14,955 nt of DNA from Pseudomonadota bacterium (GTDB lineage: Bacteria; Pseudomonadota; Gammaproteobacteria; Burkholderiales; Ferrovaceae). The translations under genes and the position numbers were made by a program. The stretch spans positions 1 through 14,955 of the forward strand of contig JAJZEL010000155.1 in NCBI GenBank assembly GCA_021828575.1. Reading direction: 5' to 3'. This document shows, one piece after another, positions 1 through 7,438 of the stretch (positions are counted from its first letter, which is position 1; each line of letters starts with the position of its first letter). Below the pieces are notes generated by a model. The model was not told where the DNA came from and made no database searches. It worked only from the letters and a program-made list of their open reading frames with translations.

Positions 1-1
1 G

Positions 2-1684
2 CCACACTTTCGGGAATTCTATGAAGTCCGGCAGTTTTCTCCGGCAGCCACGGCGCTACGGGAAACCATGGACCTGCCTGGTCAGGCAGGCATTCCTTTT
101 GGCCACCACCTGATTTTCAAGGCAAAAAACCAGCCACTTTTTTCTCTGGCTGTGGAAATCTGCGAAGACCTTTGGGTGCCTGTTCCACCCTCCAGTTATG
201 CAGCCATGGCCGGAGCTACAGTCATTGTCAATCCATCAGCGTCCAATGCCACCCTGGGTAAAGCCGACTACAGGCGCCAGCTGGTGTCCAACCAATCGGC
301 GCGATGTCTGTCTGCGTACCTGTACAGTGCAGCTGGCCTGGGCGAATCCACGACTGACCTGGCCTGGGATGGCCATGGCCTGATTGCCGATTATGGGGAA
401 ATCAAATCGGAAAGCGAACGTTTCTCAAACCGGGATCAACTGGTTTTTGCTGACATTGACCTCCTGCGCTTGTCTCAGGAACGCATGAGACAAAACACAT
501 TCGCCCATGCCATTCAATTGCACTCGGATGTGCTGAGGCAGTACAAACTAGTGGACTGCGTCCTGTCAAAATGCTCCCATGAACACTTGCCCTTGAGTCC
601 TCCTCCGGCACGCTATCCTTTTGTCCCACCCGCCGGACTTGAACGAAACGCCCGCTGCGAGGAAGTCTTCCGGATCCAGGTCCAGGGATTAAGCCAACGA
701 CTGCGCAGCAGTGGGCTTCACACCTTGGTGATTGGTGTCTCGGGCGGCCTGGATTCCACCCATGCCCTGCTGGTTGCCAGTGCGGCACTGGATGCTCTTG
801 GCCTGCCCCGGGAACATTTACAGGCTTACACCCTGCCAGGATTTGCCACAAGCGATGCTTCACTGGCACTTTCCCGTCACCTGATGACCGCCCTTGGCCT
901 GCAAGCCAGGGAAATCGACATCCGACCGGCCTGTTTGCAAATGCTCAAGGATATCGGCCATCCTTACGCGTCTGGCGAACTCCTTTTTGATGTGACCTTT
1001 GAAAACGTGCAGGCCGGGCAGCGCGCCAGCCACCTGTTCCGCCTCGCCAACCAGCACCATGCGCTCGTGGTGGGCACCAGCGACCTCAGCGAACTGGCGC
1101 TGGGTTGGTGCACGTATGGTGTGGGTGATCATATGGCGCATTACCATGTCAATTCAGGAGTGCCTAAAACCCTGATTCAGCATCTTGTTCACTGGGTTGC
1201 CGATGAAGAACGTTTTGGTCAGGACACTTCAGGAATTCTCCGACAGGTATTAAATGCAGACATCAGTCCGGAACTTGTCCCTGTCACAGCTGATACCGGG
1301 CAACCCCAGCGGACGGAAGAGACGATCGGTCCCTATGCCCTCCAGGATTTCAACCTTTATCACCTCCTGAGGTTCGGCTTTTCTCCAGATCGCGTGGCGT
1401 TCATGGCTTGGTGCGCCTGGCATGACCCGCATCTGGGACACTGGCCGTCCATACCTGAACAGGACAGGAAAAAATATGGCATCGTGGATATTCGGCATTG
1501 GCTTGAGGTGTTTGTAAAACGTTTTTTCCAGAACAGCCAGTTCAAACGTTCCTGCATGGCCAACGGGCCCAAAGTAGGCTCAGGGGGCTCCCTGTCACCG
1601 CGTGGCGATTGGCGGGCACCCAGCGATTCCTCCGCTCATGTCTGGCTGGAAGCAGTACGACGCATCCCGGTACAGAACCCCTGA
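2..1684 (+). CDS. nadE: Glutamine-dependent NAD+ synthetase, 5'-partial
   Basis: Makes NAD+ from deamido-NAD+ and ATP, using ammonia released from glutamine by an N-terminal nitrilase-like domain. The reading frame is open to the left edge: sequence before the first ATG (68) reads REFYE, typical of this family, so that ATG is internal. The catalytic Cys lies in EICEDLWVP (Cys codon at 161-163); the Glu and Lys of the triad lie upstream of the window. The PPi-loop SGGLDS is at 740-757. The block GTSDLSELALGW and the C-terminal GPKVGSGGSLSPRGDWR match the long, Mycobacterium-type two-domain enzyme (about 680 residues from memory), so roughly 120 residues are missing. The stop is 2 nt before nudC, suggesting co-transcription and coupling. 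The family assignment is firm. Confidence 0.96.
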   Translation, partial: PHFREFYEVRQFSPAATALRETMDLPGQAGIPFGHHLIFKAKNQPLFSLAVEICEDLWVPVPPSSYAAMAGATVIVNPSASNATLGKADYRRQLVSNQSARCLSAYLYSAAGLGESTTDLAWDGHGLIADYGEIKSESERFSNRDQLVFADIDLLRLSQERMRQNTFAHAIQLHSDVLRQYKLVDCVLSKCSHEHLPLSPPPARYPFVPPAGLERNARCEEVFRIQVQGLSQRLRSSGLHTLVIGVSGGLDSTHALLVASAALDALGLPREHLQAYTLPGFATSDASLALSRHLMTALGLQAREIDIRPACLQMLKDIGHPYASGELLFDVTFENVQAGQRASHLFRLANQHHALVVGTSDLSELALGWCTYGVGDHMAHYHVNSGVPKTLIQHLVHWVADEERFGQDTSGILRQVLNADISPELVPVTADTGQPQRTEETIGPYALQDFNLYHLLRFGFSPDRVAFMAWCAWHDPHLGHWPSIPEQDRKKYGIVDIRHWLEVFVKRFFQNSQFKRSCMANGPKVGSGGSLSPRGDWRAPSDSSAHVWLEAVRRIPVQNP

Positions 1685-1686
1685 AA

Positions 1687-2475
1687 ATGGTGTCGGCGAA
1701 CTGGTTTGTGTTTCGTGAAAATGCCTTGCTGATTGCACGGGACAGGGAGTTGCCTGATGAGGCCCAGATGGGACCTTTCATGGTGGCTGCATTGCAACAG
1801 CACCCGGTGGGAACCCTTTATGGCTCACCCTGTCATTTGCTGGAGGTGCCATCCACTTTTCCGGCACCGGAGCATCATGAATTCCTTGGCTTGAGGGCGC
1901 TGCTTGGACGGCTGGAAGAACCGGTTCTTGCCATGGCCGGACGCGCATTCCAGATCATGGACTGGGACAGGACACACGGGTTTTGCGGGCGCTGCGGAAC
2001 CCCTACATTTCTCAAGCCTCATGAATTTTCACGCGACTGCCCTTCCTGTCACCTAACGGTATACCCCAGAATTTCTCCTGTGGTCATGGGGCTCGTGATC
2101 AGGGGCAATGAGCTGCTCCTGGCGCGAGGCCACCACTTTGCCCCTGGCATATACAGCGCCCTTGCAGGATACTGTGAACCTGGAGAAAGCCTGGAAATGG
2201 CGCTTCACCGGGAAATTCACGAGGAAGTCGGCCTGAAGGTACGTGACCTCCGTTATTTTGGTAGCCAGTCCTGGCCCTTTCCGCATTCGCTGATGATGGC
2301 CTTCACATGCCAGTATGACACCGGTGACTTGAAGCTTCAGCCTGAAGAAATTGAAGATGCGCGCTGGTTTCCCCTGGATGCCCTGCCCTCCCTGCCAAAT
2401 CCCGCCAGCATTGCGCATCGCCTGATCAACACCACTCTCGACACATTGCGTCATGGCCATCCTTCCCATCAATGA
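1687..2475 (+). CDS. nudC: NADH pyrophosphatase / NAD-capped RNA hydrolase
   Basis: Nudix hydrolase that splits NAD(H) into NMN(H) and AMP; characterised family members also remove NAD caps from RNA. The protein has 262 residues, close to the E. coli enzyme. The zinc ribbon is Cys100, Cys103, Cys118 and Cys121. The Nudix box runs from Gly161 to Leu183 with E167, R175, E176, E179 and E180 all present. The NudC-specific motif at 193-201 reads SQSWPFPHS, where the usual third residue is Pro. I chose the ATG at 1687 because it lies 2 nt after the nadE stop and begins MVSANWFVF, like family N-termini. The open frame reaches back to 1609, but that would overlap nadE by 76 nt with unrelated residues. 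Linkage to nadE suggests NAD pool control. Confidence 0.95.
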   Translation: MVSANWFVFRENALLIARDRELPDEAQMGPFMVAALQQHPVGTLYGSPCHLLEVPSTFPAPEHHEFLGLRALLGRLEEPVLAMAGRAFQIMDWDRTHGFCGRCGTPTFLKPHEFSRDCPSCHLTVYPRISPVVMGLVIRGNELLLARGHHFAPGIYSALAGYCEPGESLEMALHREIHEEVGLKVRDLRYFGSQSWPFPHSLMMAFTCQYDTGDLKLQPEEIEDARWFPLDALPSLPNPASIAHRLINTTLDTLRHGHPSHQ

Positions 2476-3880
2476 AAAACTGCTTTCGATTGTCGGCCCA
2501 TCCGGACTGACGAATGATGTGCTTGCCCTGGAATCTCATAATCGGGACTGGCGTGGGAGATATCAGGGGGATGCTGCCTGGGTGGTGAAACCGGCAACAA
2601 CCCATGAAGTCATGGACGTGGTGCGTGCCTGCTTCGAAGCCGGCATTTCCATCGTACCCCAGGGTGGCAACACCAGCCAGTGTGGTGCCAGCGTGCCTGG
2701 AACCGGATGGGGTTCCATCATTCTCAACTTGTCACGCATGAACCGGATACGCACCATTGACTGGGATAATGACACCCTGACCTGCGAGGCCGGAGTCACA
2801 CTCGCCACTGTCCAGGAAACCGCACGCCAGGGAAACCGGCTGTTTCCGGTCAGCATTGCTTCCGAGGGCACGGCTGAAATCGGCGGTGTCATATCCACCA
2901 ATGCTGGAGGAACCGCTGTTCTGCGCTATGGCAACATGCGCAGCCAGGTGCTTGGCCTGGAAGTGGTGCTGCCTGATGGACAGTTGTGGAATGGAATGCG
3001 CATGCTGCGCAAGGACAATACCGGCTACGACCTCAAGCAATGGTTCATAGGCGCTGAAGGCACCCTGGGGATCGTGACTGCTGCAGTACTTCGGCTGTAT
3101 CCCCTGCCCCGGTCACGAGCCACGGCCTGGGTGGCGGTCGATTCCCCTGCACAGGCTGTCAGCCTGCTTTCGCATCTCAAATCCTGTGTGGGTGACCGCA
3201 CCAGTGGATTTGAACTCATGTCCCGATCTGCCCTGCAGATGGTTCTGACGCACATTACAGGGACCCACGACCCTCTCGGAAATTCCTCGCCCTGGTACGT
3301 CCTGGTGGAACTGGAAGATGCCAGTCCCGATGCAGGACTGGATGCCTTGCTGGAAACAGCCCTGGATCAGGTGCTACAGCAACAGTTGATCTCCGATGCG
3401 GTCATTAGTCGCAGTGAAAGCCAGAGCGCTGCGTTATGGGCCCTTCGCGAACAGGTTTCAGAAGCGCAGAAACGTGAAGGCATCAGCATCAAGCATGACA
3501 TCAGCGTTCCAGTGAGTCGCATTCCCGTCTTTGTGGAAGATGCTTCGCAAAAACTGGAAAGGGCCTATCCAGGGATTCGTGTGGTCTGTTTTGGTCACGT
3601 GGGTGACGGAAATCTGCACTACAACCTGTCCATGCCAGACAAAGTAAAAAACCCGTCCTTCATAGAGGTCACCCCTCAAGTCAACCGTATCGTCCATGAC
3701 GTGGTTCATCAACTGGACGGCAGCATCAGTGCAGAACATGGCATCGGCCAACTCAAGGTGGATGAACTGGTGCGCTACAAGTCACCCATCGAACTGGAAT
3801 TGATGAAAACCCTCAAGAAGGCACTGGACCCAAAAAACCTTATGAACCCCGGAAAAATTTTCCGCCCGGGTAATATCTGA
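2453..3880 (+). CDS. FAD-binding oxidoreductase, GlcD / D-2-hydroxyacid dehydrogenase type
   Basis: A 475-residue flavoprotein of the vanillyl-alcohol-oxidase / FAD-linked oxidase C family. These oxidise D-2-hydroxyacids such as D-lactate, glycolate or D-2-hydroxyglutarate and pass electrons to the respiratory chain or an acceptor flavoprotein. The PCMH FAD-binding domain carries PQGGNTSQCGASVP at 69-82, followed by GGVISTNAGG and IGAEGTLGIV. The C-terminal domain has GHVGDGNLHYN (His382, His389) and AEHGIG (Glu428), matching the metal ligands of D-2-hydroxyglutarate dehydrogenase. The substrate cannot be fixed from sequence. The ATG overlaps the end of nudC by 23 nt with no clear ribosome binding site, so translation is probably coupled. 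Only 6 nt separate its stop from that of convergent uvrB. Confidence 0.92.
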   Translation: MAILPINEKLLSIVGPSGLTNDVLALESHNRDWRGRYQGDAAWVVKPATTHEVMDVVRACFEAGISIVPQGGNTSQCGASVPGTGWGSIILNLSRMNRIRTIDWDNDTLTCEAGVTLATVQETARQGNRLFPVSIASEGTAEIGGVISTNAGGTAVLRYGNMRSQVLGLEVVLPDGQLWNGMRMLRKDNTGYDLKQWFIGAEGTLGIVTAAVLRLYPLPRSRATAWVAVDSPAQAVSLLSHLKSCVGDRTSGFELMSRSALQMVLTHITGTHDPLGNSSPWYVLVELEDASPDAGLDALLETALDQVLQQQLISDAVISRSESQSAALWALREQVSEAQKREGISIKHDISVPVSRIPVFVEDASQKLERAYPGIRVVCFGHVGDGNLHYNLSMPDKVKNPSFIEVTPQVNRIVHDVVHQLDGSISAEHGIGQLKVDELVRYKSPIELELMKTLKKALDPKNLMNPGKIFRPGNI

Positions 3881-3899
3881 TGTCTTTCATGACATCAGA
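3876..3899. terminator. Hairpin across both stop codons of convergent genes
   Basis: A perfect 9-bp stem, TCTGATGTC (3876-3884) and GACATCAGA (3891-3899), closes a 6-nt loop. The left arm contains the flavoprotein TGA (3878-3880) and the loop contains the complement of the uvrB TGA (3887-3889). There is no T-run on either side, so it is not a standard intrinsic terminator. It may protect 3' ends or pause polymerase on both strands. The structure is seen in the sequence; the role is inferred. Confidence 0.45.
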
Positions 3900-5893
3900 A
3901 GAAAATCCTTGACCCGTTTGAGGGCATCCCGTTTTTCGGCTGCCCGTTCGAACTCCAGGTGTCTGGCAGCCTCCAGCATTTCACTTTCCAGTTTTTTAAT
4001 CATGCCCTCAAGCTGTTTTTCCGTAAGCTCATGCAGATGAGCTTCCTTGTCGCCTTGCTTGCCACCCGTCTCCGGTTCATAAATGCCTTCGATGATGTCC
4101 TTGATTTTCTTGGTCACTCCATGGGGAGTGATGTGATGAATCCGGTTATGTTCCACTTGGCGCAAACGTCGCCTTTCTGTTTCTTCCATGGCAGCCTTCA
4201 TGGAGTTGGTGATCCTGTCGGCATACAGCAGGGCCGTACCATTCAGGTGCCGCGCTGCGCGGCCTATGGTCTGGATCAGGGAACGCTCGGAACGAAGGAA
4301 TCCTTCCTTGTCTGCATCAAGGATGGCCACCAGCGAAACCTCAGGAATATCCAGCCCCTCCCTCAGCAGGTTGATGCCCACCAGCACATGGAAAACACCC
4401 AATCTCAGGTCGCGAATGATTTCAACCCGTTCCACCGTGTCAATGTCCGAATGCAGATAACGCACCTTGACTCCGTGTTCTCCCAGATATTCTGTCAGAT
4501 CTTCTGACATTTTTTTTGTCAGCGTGGTCACCAGAACCCGCTCATTGCGTTCCACCCGAACATGAATTTCGGATAACAGGTCATCCACCTGTGAACGGGC
4601 TGGACGCACTTCAAGTATCGGGTCCACCAGACCCGTGGGCCTCACCAGTTGTTCCACCACCTGTCCACTATGCTGGGCCTCATAATCGGCAGGCGTTGCC
4701 GACACGAAAATGCACTGGGGCATCAGGTGTTCAAATTCATCAAAGCGCAAAGGGCGATTGTCCAGGGCAGAAGGCAGGCGAAACCCGTAATGCACCAGGT
4801 TTTCCTTGCGTGCCCGGTCACCCCGGTACATTCCCCCTACCTGAGGAATGGTCACATGGGATTCGTCAATGAACATGATGGCATGGGAGGGCAGATACTC
4901 AATCAGCGTGGGAGGTGGCTGACCTGCTTCACGCCCTGACAGATGCCGTGAGTAGTTTTCGATGCCCTTGCAAAAACCGATTTCATTGAGCATTTCCAGA
5001 TCATGGCGGGTGCGCTGCTCAATCCTTTGAAGTTCCACAAGACGGTTTTCCCTGGAGAAGAAAGACACGCGCTCGTGCAATTCTTCCTTGATGGCATCCA
5101 GGGCACGCAACACAGTGGATCGGGGGGTCACATAATGACTGGAGGGGAATACCGTGAAGCGACCAAGCCGCTGGATGGTCTTGCCTGTCAAGGGGTCAAA
5201 CAGCATCAACTGTTCCACCTCATCATCAAACAGTGTGATGCGCAGGGCCGACTCGCTGTTTTCTGCTGGGAACACATCGATCACGTCTCCCCTGACCCTG
5301 AAAGTGCCGCGCCGGAACTCCAGGTCATTGCGCGCATACTGCATAGCCACCAGCCGTTCGATGATTTCCCTCTGCCCCGTCCTGTCCTGTTCGCGGAGGT
5401 GCAGGATCATGTGGTGATACTCGTTCAGATCGCCGATGCCGTAAATGGAGGACACGGTGGCTACAATGATGCAATCGGGCCGCTCAAGCAGGGACTTGGT
5501 GGCTGAAAGACGCATCTGTTCAATATGCTCGTTGATGCTGGAATCCTTTTCGATGTAAAGATCCCGAGCCGGTACATATGCCTCAGGCTGGTAATAGTCG
5601 TAGTAGGAAACGAAGTACTCTACTGCGTTTTCGGGAAAAAACTCGCGTAATTCGGCATACAACTGAGCGGCAAGGGTTTTGTTTGGCGCCATGACGATGG
5701 CAGGCCGACCGGTCCGTGCAATGACCTGGGCCATGGTGTAAGTTTTTCCCGAACCCGTCACGCCCAGCAGGGTCTGGTACTGCAGTCCATCGCCCAACCC
5801 TTCGGACAATTGCTGGATGGCATTGGGCTGATCGCCTGCAGGCTCGAAAGGTTGGTGCAGCCGGTAGGGACTGTTGGGGAATGTAACGATCAC
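3887..5893 (-). CDS. uvrB: UvrABC excision nuclease subunit B
   Basis: The damage-verifying helicase-like subunit of nucleotide excision repair. It is loaded by UvrA and recruits UvrC for incision. The 668 residues match the family length. Walker A GVTGSGKT is at 44-51. The Tyr-rich beta-hairpin that clamps DNA reads YYDYYQPEAYVP. The Walker B-like FIDESHV, the helicase motif QTIGRAARH and the C-terminal UVR coiled-coil (LEFERAAEKRDALKR), which contacts UvrC, are all present. The start is GTG (complement of 5891-5893), followed by I-V-T-F. The frame upstream meets a stop without an ATG. No CTGT-N8-ACAG LexA box is visible ahead of it, so SOS control is not supported by what I can see here. 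It is convergent with the flavoprotein and divergent from the aminotransferase. Confidence 0.98.
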   Translation of the reverse strand: MIVTFPNSPYRLHQPFEPAGDQPNAIQQLSEGLGDGLQYQTLLGVTGSGKTYTMAQVIARTGRPAIVMAPNKTLAAQLYAELREFFPENAVEYFVSYYDYYQPEAYVPARDLYIEKDSSINEHIEQMRLSATKSLLERPDCIIVATVSSIYGIGDLNEYHHMILHLREQDRTGQREIIERLVAMQYARNDLEFRRGTFRVRGDVIDVFPAENSESALRITLFDDEVEQLMLFDPLTGKTIQRLGRFTVFPSSHYVTPRSTVLRALDAIKEELHERVSFFSRENRLVELQRIEQRTRHDLEMLNEIGFCKGIENYSRHLSGREAGQPPPTLIEYLPSHAIMFIDESHVTIPQVGGMYRGDRARKENLVHYGFRLPSALDNRPLRFDEFEHLMPQCIFVSATPADYEAQHSGQVVEQLVRPTGLVDPILEVRPARSQVDDLLSEIHVRVERNERVLVTTLTKKMSEDLTEYLGEHGVKVRYLHSDIDTVERVEIIRDLRLGVFHVLVGINLLREGLDIPEVSLVAILDADKEGFLRSERSLIQTIGRAARHLNGTALLYADRITNSMKAAMEETERRRLRQVEHNRIHHITPHGVTKKIKDIIEGIYEPETGGKQGDKEAHLHELTEKQLEGMIKKLESEMLEAARHLEFERAAEKRDALKRVKDFLLMS

Positions 5894-5934
5894 TGCTAGA
5901 ATGGAACCTGGTACCGGACCTCTTCATTCTAGCA
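5894..5934. promoter_or_regulatory. Inverted repeat with paired TAGAAT hexamers between uvrB and aminotransferase
   Basis: TGCTAGAATG (5894-5903) and CATTCTAGCA (5925-5934) form a perfect 10-bp inverted repeat with a 21-nt spacer. Each arm contains TAGAAT, the same -10 hexamer used by the tRNA-Asn promoter in this window, facing the downstream gene on its own strand. For the plus-strand copy, TTGGGG (5874-5879) sits 17 nt upstream as a weak -35. No good -35 is seen on the minus strand. It could be divergent -10 elements or a regulator site. The repeat is observed; the role is inferred. Confidence 0.4.
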
Positions 5935-5947
5935 CTTCGAGACCCTC

Positions 5948-7156
5948 ATGACCGCATCCTTGTTAAGCACCGTGGAAATGGCGCCACGTGACCCCATTCT
6001 TGGCATTACGGAAGCTTTTCAGGCCGATCCGAATCCCAAAAAAGTCAATCTGGGGGTTGGTGTGTACACGGATGAGCACGGCAAAATCCCGCTGCTGGAA
6101 TGTGTCAGGACGGCCGAACACAGCCTTGAAGCCATCCCTCGCCCTCGTGGCTACCTGCCCATAGAAGGGTTGACTACCTACTTGCGTTCCGTGCAGGAGC
6201 TGGTCTTTGGAACAGACTCCGAAGTGGTGGCCCAAGGCCGGGTGGTGACAGTGCAGTCCCTGGGGGGAACGGGTGGCCTGAAAATTGGTGCTGATTTTCT
6301 CAAACGGGTGACTCCTTCATCCGAGGTCTGGATTTCTGATCCCAGTTGGGAAAACCACCGCTCCCTTTTTGAAGCAGCCGGCTTTACCGTGCGCACTTAC
6401 CCTTATTACGACGCAGGGACCCGTGGAGTGAATTTCGAAGGCCTCTGTGCCGCTTTCGACTCCGCACCTACAGGAACCATCCTTGTGCTCCACGCCTGTT
6501 GTCATAATCCCAGCGGGGTGGACCTCACGGACAGCCAGTGGACGGAAGTCATGACGCTGATCCGTAGGAAACAGCTGGTTCCTTTTCTGGATCTTGCCTA
6601 TCAAGGTTTTTCCTCAGGTGTCGAGAAGGACGCCGAAGTGGTCAGACGGTTCGCAACACTGGATATTCCTGTGCTGGTGTCCAACTCATTTTCCAAGTCC
6701 TTTTCCCTGTATGGAGAACGCGTGGGTGCTCTCAGCCTGCTCACCTCTTCCAGAGACGAGTCACAGCGGGTGCTTTCGCAGCTCAAACGTGTCATCCGGA
6801 CCAATTACTCCAATCCACCCATTCATGGTGCAGAAGTGGTGGCCACCGTCCTCAGCAGCCCCCCCCTCAAAACCATGTGGGCTCAGGAACTGGGTGCCAT
6901 GCGCGATCGCATCAAATCCATGCGCCATGAATTTGTCGCCAGACTCAAAAGTCGCTTGCCTGGACATGACTTCAGCTTTGTGAACCACCAGAACGGCATG
7001 TTCTCGTTTTCTGGCCTCACCACACCCCAGGTTCACCGTCTCAAGAATGAGTTTTCGGTTTACGCCGTGGACACAGGTCGAATATGCGTTGCCGCGCTGA
7101 ACACACGCAATCTGGATACGGTGGTCGAAGCCATTGCGCAAATCGTTGGTCAGTAA
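5948..7156 (+). CDS. Class I aspartate/aromatic amino acid aminotransferase
   Basis: A PLP-dependent transaminase of the AspC/TyrB family, exchanging the amino group of aspartate or aromatic amino acids with 2-oxoglutarate in the cytoplasm. The 402 residues match the family. The PLP-binding Lys250 lies in SNSFSKSFSLYGERVG. The cofactor-contacting HNPSGVDLT and LDLAYQGF are present, as is the C-terminal substrate-carboxylate Arg in TGRICVAALN. The N-terminal block PRDPILGITEAF and KVNLGVGVYTDEHG are diagnostic. Sequence alone does not separate aspartate from tyrosine/phenylalanine preference. The start ATG at 5948 has only a weak GAG-type ribosome site. It is divergent from uvrB across 54 nt, an arrangement I recall from other betaproteobacteria. 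Its stop is only 6 nt before the tRNA-Asn -35 element. Confidence 0.94.
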   Translation: MTASLLSTVEMAPRDPILGITEAFQADPNPKKVNLGVGVYTDEHGKIPLLECVRTAEHSLEAIPRPRGYLPIEGLTTYLRSVQELVFGTDSEVVAQGRVVTVQSLGGTGGLKIGADFLKRVTPSSEVWISDPSWENHRSLFEAAGFTVRTYPYYDAGTRGVNFEGLCAAFDSAPTGTILVLHACCHNPSGVDLTDSQWTEVMTLIRRKQLVPFLDLAYQGFSSGVEKDAEVVRRFATLDIPVLVSNSFSKSFSLYGERVGALSLLTSSRDESQRVLSQLKRVIRTNYSNPPIHGAEVVATVLSSPPLKTMWAQELGAMRDRIKSMRHEFVARLKSRLPGHDFSFVNHQNGMFSFSGLTTPQVHRLKNEFSVYAVDTGRICVAALNTRNLDTVVEAIAQIVGQ

Positions 7157-7162
7157 TTTGGC

Positions 7163-7191
7163 TTGACCCCTTTTGTGGAACCCACTAGAAT
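7163..7191 (+). promoter_or_regulatory. Sigma70 promoter of tRNA-Asn
   Basis: A -35 TTGACC (7163-7168), an exact 17-nt spacer and a -10 TAGAAT (7186-7191) sit about 15 nt upstream of the mature tRNA 5' end. The bases after the -10 (TTGCGGG) make a GC-rich discriminator, a known hallmark of promoters under stringent (ppGpp) control; that regulation is inferred. Confidence 0.85.
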
Positions 7192-7206
7192 TGCGGGCTT
7201 ACCTGA

Positions 7207-7282
7207 TCCCCGATAGCTCAGTCGGTAGAGCGACGGACTGTTAATCCGCAGGTCCCTGGTTCGAGCCCAGGTCGGGGAGCCA
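7207..7282 (+). tRNA. tRNA-Asn (anticodon GTT)
   Basis: A 76-nt cloverleaf. The acceptor stem TCCCCGA pairs with TCGGGGA, followed by discriminator G and an encoded CCA. The D stem is GCTC/GAGC, the anticodon loop CTGTTAA has GTT at positions 34-36, and the T arm CCTGG-TTCGAGC-CCAGG is perfect. In my fold the outermost anticodon-stem pair (27-43) is an A-C mismatch; the other stems are canonical. It is a single-gene unit with its own promoter and terminator, followed by an accessory toxin-antitoxin patch. Confidence 0.98.
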
Positions 7283-7292
7283 AAAATTCATG

Positions 7293-7327
7293 ACGGGCCT
7301 TCCATCTGGAAGGCCCGTTTTATTTTG
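7293..7327 (+). terminator. Rho-independent terminator of tRNA-Asn
   Basis: A perfect 11-bp stem, ACGGGCCTTCC (7293-7303) and GGAAGGCCCGT (7308-7318), with a 4-nt ATCT loop, followed by a T-rich tract (TTTATTTTG). It lies 10 nt after the tRNA CCA end. Confidence 0.93.
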
Positions 7328-7438
7328 TTCCCCAATTCAGGAATGATCTGATTAATTGCACCCCATATTGAGGAAACTCCACTTCCAGCCCTAACTTTTC
7401 GCAAGGGGGATTAACCTTGAGTGGCAGGTTAGCCGTTG

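Noticed and set aside
3850..3864. CGGAAAA-A-TTTTCCG palindrome at the end of the flavoprotein gene
   Set aside because: A 1-nt centre cannot form a stable RNA loop and it lies in coding sequence; probably chance.
3959..4507. 182-codon plus-strand open frame inside uvrB
   Set aside because: Antisense shadow of uvrB, whose motifs fully explain the region.
5874..5960. LexA (SOS) box before uvrB
   Set aside because: No CTGT-N8-ACAG pattern is present in the divergent spacer.
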